Translations under genes and position numbers: made by a program | Assembly: GCA_026770575.1 (NCBI GenBank) | Contig: MU657496.1 | Span: 14,744-35,988, forward strand | Direction: 5' to 3' | Length of the DNA: 21,245 nucleotides | Origin: Pelagophyceae sp. CCMP2097 | Lineage: Eukaryota > Sar > Pelagophyceae | Part shown: piece after piece, positions 1-7,659 of the stretch | Layout: every line of letters begins with the position of its first letter | Position numbering within the stretch: the stretch's first letter is position 1 | Notes under the pieces: model-generated | Databases searched by the model: none | Seen by the model: only the letters and a program-made list of their open reading frames with translations | What the model was told of the DNA's origin: nothing

Positions 1-154
1 GGCCTGCAGATTTGGAGTTCAAACAAAAACGATTTCGGCTCTGTACTTGCAGACTCCTTGCATCGAAAATAAGGCAAAATTTAGTGGATGAAAACGAGGT
101 TTTGTAAACTTTTTAATGAGGGAGCTAAGCTCGTAGTGAACAAAAGCATCGGCC

Positions 155-195
155 AAAAGCAAAAGCAAAAGCAAAAGCAAAAGCAAAAGCAAAAA
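155..195. repeat. AAAAGC hexanucleotide microsatellite
   Basis: About six direct copies of AAAAGC end in AAAAATCCAA. A diverged, reverse-complement version (TTTTTGTTTTTGCCTTTGC, then GGCTGATGCTTTTG) lies at about 2090-2120. The hexamer run is therefore part of a dispersed repeat family and not an isolated microsatellite. Long Lys/Gln or poly-Leu reading frames across it are low-complexity artefacts. Confidence 0.85.
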
Positions 196-201
196 TCCAA
201 T

Positions 202-254
202 ATGTGGCTGGGGCAAGTAGAAATGCAACATGTGGCTGGGGCAAGTAGAAATGG
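202..254. repeat. Tandem pair of a 27 bp unit containing TGGCTGGGGCAAGTAG
   Basis: Two adjacent copies read ATGTGGCTGGGGCAAG followed by TAGAAATG. Reverse-complement copies of the core occur at 541-563 and at 1888-1903. The same core therefore marks several repeat edges in the first 2 kb and looks like a terminal or subterminal motif of a dispersed element. Confidence 0.75.
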
Positions 255-258
255 ACTT

Positions 259-828
259 ATACTACCAGTAAATCAAATCCGAGTTAGCCGGCCTACGGTG
301 TAGAGTTCAGCGAGCCGGATCGACTCGTCCAAACGCCGCCTTCTAACTCGTCGTCCTCGAAGCGCAGTGCCTTGGGGCAAGTAGGAATTGAACAAAAAGG
401 GCGCGTTTCTCTTATTTTTTCAGAACGAGTTTTTCGCTATGCGTGATCGCGCGCTCGCGCGGAGCGCGCTCCGATCACTAAAACCACTCCGGCACTAAAT
501 CACGTTTTCCTCGATAACTTCCCTCGCCAATATGAGCCCATTTCTACTTGCCCCAGCCACACATAACTACCAGCGAATCAAATCCGAGTTAGCTGGCCTA
601 CGGTGTAGACCTTGGCGAGCCCGATCGAATCGTCCAAACGCCGCTGTAAAAATCGTCGTACTCGTCGCGGGAGGACCCGGGGCAAGTGGGAATTGAACAA
701 AAGAGGGCACGTTTCCCCGTTTTCCCCAAAACGAGTTTTTGTCTGTGCGTGTGCGCACGCTTGCGCGGGTCGCGCCCAGATCACTAAAACTGCTCCAACA
801 CTAAATCGCGTTTTCCTCCGCCTTCCTT
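259..828. repeat. Diverged tandem duplication, period about 305 bp
   Basis: Positions 261-522 and 568-828 align along their length. Shared anchors are ATCAAATCCGAGTTAGC (272 and 577), GGCCTACGGTGTAGA, TCGTCCAAACGCCGC, GGGGCAAGT..GAATTGAACAAAA and ATCACTAAAAC (near 475 and 781). The offset is 305-306 bp. The copies differ by many substitutions and small indels, so the duplication is not recent. No convincing coding frame was seen. Confidence 0.8.
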
Positions 829-1427
829 ATCCGGAAAATTTCTCCCGCGGAGAAGTTTCAGTTGAGTCGTCCGTTGGCATCTGTTGGGCTTCCTTCAAAT
901 CGCCCGATTGGCGTCCCATGGTCGGCGTGGGTCTTGGGAGCGCGCGGGGATGCCAGCATCCTCTTGCGCCGAGATTCGTAATGATTATTTTATTTTCCCC
1001 TTGGAGCATTTTCGATGGCCAGCGGCCGAGTAAAACCGAGTTGGCTACTCTGGCTTCTCTGTCACACTTGCCGAGTAAAACCGAGTAAGGACTTTATAAA
1101 CTCGACCGAGTAAAACAGAGTAGGTGCCTCCTACCTCCAACGGCTCCAATTTCTCCATGGAGACTTTTCAGTTGAAATGTCCGTTGGGTTTCCTTTAAAT
1201 CGCCACGCTTGGCGTTCCAAGGTCGGCGTGGGCCTTGGGAGCGCGCGGAGATGCCAGCGCACTCTCTTGCGCCGAGATTCGCGATGATATTTATTTTTTC
1301 CCCCTTGAAGCATTTTCGAAGGCCAGTGAACGAGTAAAACGAGTTGGTTACTCTGGCTACTCCGTCACACTTGCCGAGTAAAACCGAGTAAGGACTTTTT
1401 AAAACTCAACCGAGTAAAACCGAGTAA
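817..1427. repeat. Second tandem duplication, period about 303-310 bp, rich in CCGAGTAAAACCGAGTA
   Basis: Positions 817-1122 and 1126-1427 align. Shared anchors are TTTCAGTTGA, GGTCGGCGTGGG, CTTGGGAGCGCGCGG, GATGCCAGC and TTGCGCCGAGATTCG (offset 303-310 bp). Each unit ends in a cluster of the motif CCGAGTAAAACCGAGTA: at 1026-1041, 1071-1087 and 1105-1122 in unit one, and at 1331-1344, 1374-1390 and 1409-1427 in unit two. Short reading frames here are the same repeat read in several frames. No gene is supported. Confidence 0.8.
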
Positions 1428-1445
1428 GAAACGCCCCGTGTTTAT

Positions 1446-1727
1446 CCGCGCGGCTCTAGACGGCGCGGGCAGTCACGCGGTCGTCGCAGCGCGTCGTCGT
1501 TGTGGACGAAAACGAGGACAACAAGACGGTAGCTGACCTCCGACGAGCGGCCGCAGAGGCGAAGAAGCGCAACGCTGCCCCCGTCACGGCGATGTCCGGC
1601 AACATGTCGAAGAAGAAGAAGACGAAATAAGACGTACCGTCAGCCACTGCCGCCTCTGAGGCCCCGCCGCCGGCCGCAAACGCCACGCCTCGTCCCCGAG
1701 CCGCCAGTCTCATCTAGAGCCGCGCGG
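1446..1727. mobile_element. 282 bp segment bounded by 15 bp perfect inverted repeats
   Basis: CCGCGCGGCTCTAGA at 1446-1460 is matched exactly in reverse complement by TCTAGAGCCGCGCGG at 1713-1727. The enclosed DNA is more GC-rich than its flanks and contains the exon-like frame described separately. No obvious target-site duplication is visible (GTGTTTAT on the left, AGCCGGAT on the right). It could be a small TIR element that picked up a gene fragment, or a fold-back rearrangement. The inverted repeats are seen; mobility is inferred. Confidence 0.5.
1460..1717 (+). pseudogene. Exon-like reading frame, lysine-rich end, one internal TAA
   Basis: The plus frame runs 56 codons from just after a TAG at 1457-1459 to a TAA at 1628-1630. 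It continues in the same frame for 28 codons to a TAG at 1715-1717, so the frame almost exactly fills the space between the two inverted repeats. The first part is acidic (VVVDENEDNKTVADLRRAAA), followed by a KKR patch and a KKKKTK end just before the TAA. That is typical of a C-terminal protein tail. There is no ATG near the left edge and no recognised family, so it is most likely a captured or orphaned last exon. The opposite strand is also open, which weakens the case. Confidence 0.3.
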
Positions 1728-1834
1728 AGCCGGATCCGCCACCGGAGCCGGACTAAGGCCCGGTGCATTATCGTATTCAGTCTTTCTCGACGCTAAACCT
1801 CCCGTTTCTACGGTATGCGTATGGGGGAGCGTTG

Positions 1835-1848
1835 CGGTATATATACCG
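1835..1848. other. 14 bp perfect palindrome CGGTATATATACCG (TATA-like)
   Basis: The sequence equals its own reverse complement and contains TATATATA in otherwise GC-rich DNA. It could be a TATA-type core promoter or a chance palindrome. No gene clearly starts downstream on either strand. Confidence 0.3.
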
Positions 1849-1903
1849 GGCCCCACAATCACCTCCAAGGATAATGATCCTGTAAATTACTTGCCCCAGC
1901 CAC

Positions 1904-2073
1904 TATCCAAAACAAAAGGCATATCAAAATCTCAATGAGGCGGATATTTAGGATTTTATCAAATCTATTTCCAAAATCTTTTAGCACAAATTCTCAAAAA
2001 TAAGGCTTTTTGGGATTTTATTAAATCGGTAAATATCTGCCTTAATGAGATTTGGCATCTCAGGTTTTGGATA
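1904..2073. repeat. Imperfect fold-back (inverted repeat, arms about 60 bp)
   Basis: The left arm (1904-1963) and right arm (2011-2073) pair imperfectly. TATCCAAAAC, AAATCTCA..GAGGC and GATATTTA on the left match GTTTTGGATA, GCCTTAATGAGATTT and TAAATATC on the right. The left flank is CTTGCCCCAGCCAC (1888-1903). The right flank is a degenerate TTTTGC run that is the reverse complement of the 155-195 repeat. It therefore looks like a fold-back or MITE copy of the same family as 140-254, in opposite orientation. Confidence 0.6.
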
Positions 2074-2129
2074 TTATTGGATTTTTGTTTTTGCCTTTGC
2101 TTTTGGCTGATGCTTTTGTTTTTTTGGAC

Positions 2130-2980
2130 TTTCGGAAATAAAGTGGGAACTGCTGTAAAAATCTGGTCGACCGGGTTTTCGAGACGCGCCAAGAACCTTC
2201 GCCGACCGGATTTTTTTTTAGTCTCCTGAACAGGCCCCTGCCACCCCTCCATGTAGTGCAAACGAGGCATGTTGGAATCCAAATGTGACCAACCTCGCAA
2301 AAAAGGAGTCTTGATATGTGGATCCGCGAGGACGGTTGATTGGCACGGGTCCCAACAGCCGGGGCCTGCAGATTCGACCGTCCAACGACGCGACCCGACC
2401 ACTACTTGGATATTAAATCAACCGCCACTGCCCACTTGGACAACCACCCACCCATCCACATTTTCCGAAGAGCGGCCGCAGTCCAGATGTTTTTCACACG
2501 CACCACAAAGGACCACGCCCAGCACGATTCCCAACAAGCGCGCCGCCGTCAATCGCGGCACATCGCCCCCTGGGGTCGCTCACGCTTGGAGCTCCGCGCC
2601 ACAAGGCCTTTAAGCGAATAGTTTGCAGCGCCCGCCAGAGTGGCCGATAAATGTTCGGGGAAAGGGTTGCGGCCCCCTATCGGGGCGTTGCTGCGCAAAA
2701 AGGGAAGGCTGCGCGACGGGTTAAGGGTCCAACAAACGACACGGGCGAGATACTGCTGCGTTTATTCATGTATCGCACCAGGCTCTGCCTGCTCGTCGGA
2801 GTCGCCCCCAGGCACGGTCTGAGGCACCTGGGGCCGTCGGAGTCGAAGGTTTTGGAGTCTCCCACTGCCTCTGATTCGTTCAACTTTAAATTCGGCAAGA
2901 GACGCAGCCACTGCCGCTGCGACAAAGTCCTCGTCGAATTCTCGATCTGCTACTTCTGTAAACACCTGCACGGTGGAGCC
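2130..2980. other. No supported gene
   Basis: Moderately GC-rich DNA with several short overlapping frames on both strands (for example 2269-2613 plus), none with domain-like composition or splice-consistent neighbours. A weak inverted similarity (TCTGGTCGACCGGGTTTT near 2161 versus CGCCGACCGGATTTTT near 2200) is the only structure noticed. Confidence 0.5.
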
Positions 2981-2982
2981 GG

Positions 2983-3480
2983 ACCTTGGACTCTAACGGG
3001 TGCCGGGGGGTCTCCACTCGGACACTCCGCCGTCGCTGCGCTCCTCCACCTGTCACGGAGCGACTTCGCCTCGTCGCTCGGCTCCTTGCACCAGCCTCAT
3101 TTGCCAGACGTTGGACTATTGCGGGTACCGGGATTCCCCCCCGGGACCTCCCGCCGTCGCTGCACTCTCCGCCCGTCGCGGTGCGACTCGTCGCTCCGCT
3201 CCTCGCACCCGCATCGTTCGCCAGACCTTGGACTCTCACGACGGGGTGCCCGTCGCGGAACGACTCCGACTTGTCGTTCCGCTCCTCGCACCCGCCTCGT
3301 TCGCCAGACCTTGGACTCTCACGGATGCCGGGGGGAACCCCCCGGACCCCCCGTCGCTCCGCTCCCCGAGGGCGGCGATACAGTCCTCGGACTCTGTCGG
3401 GTGCCGGGGGGGCTGCCGCCCCCAGAACCCCCCCGCCGTCGCTGCGCTCCTCCTCCCGTCGCGAAGGCCTCGTCTCGTTG
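2983..3480. repeat. Degenerate GC-rich minisatellite built on TTGGACTCT..GGGTGCCGGGGGG
   Basis: At least five imperfect units begin near 2985, 3111, 3228, 3311 and 3386, each with a TTGGACTCT-like start. They are followed by a G-run, a C-run and GTCGCTSCGCTCCTC. Unit length shrinks from about 126 to 75 bp. All six frames give long Arg/Pro/Ser-rich readings, as expected of such a repeat, so they are not called as genes. Shorter relatives occur at 10022-10108 and 10741-10822. Confidence 0.7.
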
Positions 3481-3499
3481 CTGTGCTTCGCGGAGACAG

Positions 3500-3930
3500 A
3501 GTTTCGAAGCTTATGAGGGCCCTGTGGGCCATGCGAGGTCGGGGCTTGTCAAATCGCGTTTGGCGCCTTCGAAGCGGTTAATAAGAAGGGTCTACTTGGA
3601 AGACGAGCCCAAGGCCCGAACGCGAACGTCGTCAAACTGCGCGCGTGGTGCCCTCCGGGGTGATCCCCATCTCCGACCAGGAGCCTCGTGACGGGCGTTG
3701 AGAAAGGGGCGACCCAGTCCAACGGACCGCAAAAATCCAACGGGCTTCGGAGTGTAGCAATCGAGGTCTGTTCGACTCGGCCTGTGCCAACGCTCGAGGG
3801 CTTTTCGGCGACGCTTTTCACCGGCGGGTCACGGGACCCGGATGGACCGAGAAGACCCCCTCTTAACAATTTGGAGCCGAGTCCGGCGTCGGCGCGCCGG
3901 GTCCCTCGCCGGCCCGTTTTCGCCGCGTCG
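3500..3930. other. Intergenic; downstream flank of eIF3l
   Basis: Unique-looking DNA between the minisatellite and the eIF3l stop codon. It presumably contains the eIF3l 3' untranslated region (minus strand). No convincing polyadenylation signal or second gene was identified. Confidence 0.4.
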
Positions 3931-3932
3931 CT

Positions 3933-5953
3933 CTACTTCTTGCGCTGCTGGTGGAGCGTGGCGATGACGCCGTCGTACTTTTGCATCTGGCCGGCGAAGA
4001 AATCGTCGTGCCGCACCTAGAGTTACAATACAGCAACCACAGAGCATCATATGTTGCCGCACCTCGCACGGCGGCTCGTCGACGTGCAGCATGTCTCCGG
4101 CGACGTAAAAGTGCAAGTCGCCGGCGCCGTCGCCGTTTGCGGAGACGGGCGCGTAGAACGGCGCCAGCGCTTCGCCGCCGGACTGCGCGCGCAGCTTCTG
4201 CTTGATGCCCACGAGGTGCGTGCGGAACTCCTGCGGCGACACGTCGTTGAACCGCGCGAGCTTGTCGATACCGATCGACGTGTAGAGCTTGAGGTACGAC
4301 CGGATCTTGGCTAGGCGCTGCTGGTGGGCCACCTGCGCGATGAATAGGTCGACTTGGAGTCGGTACGCGTCGTTCGTCGAGTCCACATTCGAGTCGTAGT
4401 CCGGGACCGCCGGCACGACGAACTTCGGACACGCGAAGGTCAGCAGCGCGTGGAACGCGGGCACGTCGCCGCGCGCGCACAGGGCCATCTTGTCGCCGTA
4501 CTTGTCCTTCAGGTTTTGCACCACGACATCGTCCACCACCGCTGCCCCAGGCGCCAGCGCCACGGCCACTGCCAGCAGCGCCAGCATGCGGTCGTGGTTT
4601 TTCTGCACCTGGTCCGCGGCGGAGAAGCGCGCAAAACCGCCGGACTTTTGGAGCCGCGCTAAGTAGGCCAGCATCGAGTTAAATACGGAAATCGACTCCC
4701 TGTACCGCTTCAGCATCAGCAGCGCGAAGCCGAGGTGGTAGAGGCAAGTGATCCGGCAGGCGAATACCTTGGAGCAGAGCGAAGCCTCGTCGAAAGGCTT
4801 GACGCACGGCACCATGAGCAATTCCACCGCCGACTCGTAGTCGCCCAAGAGACACTCTAAGCGAGACTGCGTCACGATGGCAAAGTAGCCAAACTGCGCG
4901 TGTGTCTCCGACGGCGCTTTCACGGCGGTGGCGATTTTCGAAACGTCGGTCAAGATGCGCAAGTGCTCGAGGACGACGTTGGCGCTCCACACAGACTGGT
5001 TCTGCTGCAGCAGCGCGCGGTCCTGCGGCGTGCGTCCCGCGTTTTGCGTGCGGAACTGGCAGAACGATTGGAACTGGTACACAAATTCGTGGAGGATATC
5101 GAAAACCCACTGCGGCGAGAGCGCAATGCTCAATTCCTGGCACTTTTCAAACTGCGCAAACAAATCGAGGTACACGCGCCACGCGTCGATGCGGTCCTGC
5201 AGCGTCGGCTTCAACTTTGCGAATAAATGGCGCAGCGCCATCTCCTCGTAGAGGCGCAGGAAGAAGTCGTCGGGGCGGCCATCGTCGCCAATGCACTGGG
5301 ACGAAATGGCCTCCCTGGTCGGCCACGGCTGCTTGTCGCCTACAGGGCCCGTCACGGCTGCTTGCCGCCTGAGCAAAAAAGTCACGCCGCAAGCCAAGCG
5401 CCACCGCGGAGCCCCTTTCGAGGCCGCTTTCGAGGCGCGGCAGCAGCGTCGCTCATGCGCCGATGCGTCGGCAGAGTCCCACGATGGGTACGCACAGTAC
5501 TTTTCAGACAACTCCTTCCATTCCACAGAGTAGAGGCGCTCAATGTCCTCGGCCAGCATCGACCGCCTGCGGGGCACACATCACGGCCGGGCCGGCGGCG
5601 GCAACGCTCCAGACTCCAGAGCGGGACGGCCCGCGCAGTCCGACGGCGGGGACGCCGCTCGTAAGCAGGGCTCCGCCGTCGCTCGTGAGCGGGGCTCCGC
5701 AACCGCTCGTGAGCGGGGCTCCGCCGCCGCTCGTCTCCGCCGCCGCTCGTGAGCGGGGCCCCGCTCCGCCGCCGGCCGCGCCTCGGCGGCGCCTCGGCGG
5801 CGCGGCCACGGTGCCGAGACGGCGGGCCCCCGGGTAGCCCCTTGGTTTCTGCGTCCACGCTGTTGGAAATGACCGCGTGGCGTCGTGGAGGTCGAAGCAA
5901 AAGTCTTTGATCTGCTGGTTGACCATGAAGTCCTTCCCGGGCTCGTCCGCCAT
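3933..5953 (-). CDS. EIF3L: Eukaryotic translation initiation factor 3 subunit L (eIF3l), four exons
   Basis: Subunit of the cytoplasmic eIF3 complex, which helps recruit the 40S ribosome to mRNA. My model is 5953-5874, 5566-5496, 5339-4063 and 4016-3933, with phases 2, 1 and 0, giving 503 residues; animal and plant eIF3l are about 520-565. Family signatures are clear: QWVFDILHEFVYQFQSFCQ, LLGDYESAVELL, LGFALLMLKRYRESISVF, KYGDKMAL, and the PCI-domain segment IRSYLKLYTSIGIDKLARF. The last exon supplies the family's conserved end (RHDDFFAGQMQKYDG). The ATG at 5953 has a GCCATGG context and starts MADEPGKDF; an in-frame upstream start would add an Arg/Leu-rich leader not typical of the family. 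Splice sites were chosen by reading frame plus gap-free match to remembered plant and human eIF3l. Reading straight through introns 1 and 2 inserts unrelated sequence. The gene diverges from the plus-strand gene at 6563-7463. Confidence 0.93.
4017..4062 (-). other. eIF3l intron 3 (46 bp) between 10 bp direct repeats
   Basis: On the coding strand the exon ends GAG, the intron starts GTGCGGCAAC and ends AACTCTAG, and the next exon starts GTGCGGCACG. AGGTGCGGCA is present exactly at both splice junctions (plus-strand copies at 4009-4018 and 4055-4064). Without its removal the frame leaves the conserved C-terminus. This is the architecture expected when an insertion duplicates its target and the duplicated AGGT supplies a splice site. 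Confidence 0.85.
5340..5495 (-). other. eIF3l intron 2 (156 bp) with a duplicated 3' splice region
   Basis: The donor is TACT|GTGCGTACCC and the acceptor CCCTGTAG|GCGACAAG. Splicing gives SEKYCDKQPWP, which aligns without a gap to the family's TERFFKNTPWP-type sequence. The length is a multiple of three and has no stop, so it could be mistaken for coding. The 18 bp at plus-strand 5324-5341 is repeated with one change at 5353-5370, so an upstream alternative acceptor (TTTTTTGCTCAG) lies 29 bp away. Confidence 0.75.
5567..5873 (-). other. eIF3l intron 1 (307 bp) containing a 24 bp minisatellite
   Basis: The donor is ACGCG|GTCATTTCC and the acceptor GCCCCGCAG|GCGGTCGATG. GCGGTC occurs at both junctions (minus-strand 5876-5871 and 5566-5561), extendable to ACGCGGTC/AGGCGGTC with one mismatch. 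The intron includes repeats of GCTCGTGAGCGGGGCTCCGC at about 5654-5757 on the plus strand. Splicing yields HDATRRSMLAEDIERLYS, one residue longer than remembered plant eIF3l at this point. Confidence 0.65.
5654..5757. repeat. 24 bp minisatellite inside eIF3l intron 1
   Basis: Consecutive imperfect copies of GCTCGTGAGCGGGGCTCCGC plus four variable bases, with one truncated copy (GCTCGTCTCCGCCGCC). Each unit contains the short inverted motif GCTC-GT-GAGC. Confidence 0.8.
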
Positions 5954-6562
5954 GGCGCCTAAAACTCGTCTGAGTCTCGCGAACTGGCGAAGAGTTTTAA
6001 GGTCAAATTGCAATTCCAGGGCTTTGAACAAACCTCGAAAGCTTCAAGCTTCCCGGACCGTCGGCGCAGACGCGGCGCGCGTGGGATCGATGCTTCAACG
6101 CGCGCAGGCGTACTGGCTCGTCGCGTGGCAGTGTGTGCGGCCGGACACGCAGGGAGCTATTCTGGGCGGCTTTGTCTTAGGAGTGCGGAGCCCTTGGTCC
6201 CGGAAGATCCTATAGGATCGCGACCGCGAGGCCCTTCGACGCGACCGCTGCCGCAGGTCATCGTCATCGTCGTCCTGTCCCTGTTTCCCGGCGAGCCGTG
6301 CGTCGCCCGCCTGCGTCAGCCAATGCGTGACGCGGGGCCGAGGGGCTGCGGCGCTCTCGCGGAGCCCGCTCGAGGCCGCCCCGACTGTCTGCGACTCACT
6401 CGCAGAGGTACTCAATGCAGGTACGACTACGAGTTCCAGGATGGCAATACCGCGGCGCTCAAGACCAAGCGGGAGGAGCCCGCAGGCACGTTCCGGCAGA
6501 CCGCTGGCCCTGTTTGCGCCCAAGAATGGCGGCGTTCGCCGGCGCGTGACGAGGGACCGCAG
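5954..6562 (+). other. Divergent intergenic region and unresolved 5' part of the downstream plus-strand gene
   Basis: Between the eIF3l start and the first exon I can place. A plus frame includes VIVIVVLSLFPGEPC from about 6258 and later YDYEFQDGNTAALKTKREEP from about 6422, which looks coding. A second frame, ending SPLEAAPTVCDSLAE before 6409, also looks coding. GTACTCAATGCAG|GTACGAC at 6408-6427 is a possible splice junction. I could not join these in frame to the exon at 6563, so exon boundaries here are left open. The region should also contain a bidirectional promoter for the two genes; no motif was recognised. Confidence 0.4.
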
Positions 6563-7463
6563 GCGGCGACAAGGCGGCGGAGCACGCGCCCGACGCGGCC
6601 GCGGGCCTGCCGGCGGCGGCGGACGCTGTAGTGGACAAGGCTGCAGTGGACAAGGTCGCGGCGGACAGTGCCGCGGCGGCCGCGGCCGCGGCGGACTCAA
6701 TCGACAAGGCGCCCAAGAAAGAGTGCGTCGCGGCTCGGCACACGCCGCGGGGCGGACCGTGCCCTTCGACCTCATTCTTGTCGAGGGATGCGCGGCGGGC
6801 TCCGCGGCAGCTCGCTTTGTACTTGCGTGGCGCGACGGGCTCGCGGCAGGCCAAAGGAGAAGCTGACGATCAACGCGGTTGCGCTCGAGGCCAAGGCGAA
6901 GCGAGCGGAGAATTTGCTGGGCATCCCGGCAAATGTGTTTAAGCAGGCGGTGCAAAACGGCGTAGATGAGTGCGTTCGCGCGGCACCGCACGCGGCAAAT
7001 GCGGAAACTTCAAAACCTGCGTAGGGCCAACAAGGACGACGACGACGATGCCGACGCCGGCAACGACGACGCGTTCTCGAGTGCGTCGTATGCCCGACGA
7101 GCATCCCTCGCGGCCGACTCGCATCGGGCCATGCAGACGACGCGTTTACGACAGGTGGCTTCGGTTGGGCAATGTGGATACCGCTCCTCGCCATTGCCGT
7201 CGGCACCCGCGTCGGATGCCTGTCAAAGAACCTGGAACGTCACAGGGACTCGATGCACGCCGCAGACGCTGGCCATCGGTCGCGCGCCCGCATGCTTCAG
7301 GACAGCCTCGCCGCTGTCGCTGCAAGACGCGCTGTAGGTCTGCGTGGCACTGTATCACGCGCCTGAGCAGGACAAAGTCGCAGAGGCGCACAAACTCTTG
7401 AGCTTGGCGGCAAAGGTGTTCCCGCGGGAGGCCAAAGTTTTCAGATCTCTCGCAGCCAAGTAG
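6563..7463 (+). CDS. Unidentified spliced gene, 3' part: Ala-rich, acidic, one C-terminal membrane helix
   Basis: Proposed exons are 6563-6722, 6850-6969, 7025-7080, 7155-7198 and 7338-7463. Each junction keeps phase: 2, 2, 1, 0. Introns are 127, 55, 74 and 139 bp. Three donors share GTGCGT; acceptors are GGCAG, CGTAG, ACAG and TGTAG. The product has an Ala/Asp/Lys-rich segment (VVDKAAVDKVAADSAAA), a helical stretch (KAKRAENLLGIPANVFKQAV), an acidic linker with five consecutive Asp, a hydrophobic helix (WAMWIPLLAIAVCVALYHA) and a tail ending AKVFPREAKVFRSLAAK before TAG. One membrane span with a short basic tail suggests a single-pass membrane protein. I do not recognise the family and assign no function. 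The start lies upstream. Exact use of the 7199 donor is the least certain point. Confidence 0.5.
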
Positions 7464-7659
7464 ACCCCTGGCCAAAGGAGTGACACTGAAAATTGTAAAA
7501 ATAAAATGGACGGCACTCGCCGGCAGGTGTTGCGCCGGCCCGAGAGAGCTCGCCAATAGACACCCACAAGCCAACCTCCATCGACATTATCTGTAAACTG
7601 ATAGCGTGGCGAGTGCACAAGATGACATTTTTTTTAAAATTGTGCAGGAATTCCTAGCT
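7464..7659. other. Probable 3' flank of the preceding gene; no other feature
   Basis: AT-richer sequence following the TAG at 7461-7463, with AAAATTGTAAAAATAAAATG at about 7490. It may include the 3' untranslated region. No further gene seen. Confidence 0.4.

Noticed and set aside
19..231. Minus-strand frame with a poly-Leu run, and the plus frame with repeated Lys-Gln
   Set aside because: Both are translations of the AAAAGC microsatellite and its flanks, with no gene-like features outside it.
3000..3581. Several 100-346 residue frames, both strands
   Set aside because: All cross the degenerate GC-rich minisatellite. Every frame is Arg/Pro/Ser/Leu-rich and none has a domain-like pattern.
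6095..6991. Long minus-strand Arg/Pro/Ser-rich frame opposite the plus-strand gene
   Set aside because: It reads antisense through exons with consistent plus-strand splice phases. Its composition is what GC-rich coding DNA gives on the other strand, although a Gln/Asp-rich stretch near 6250-6300 looked briefly plausible.
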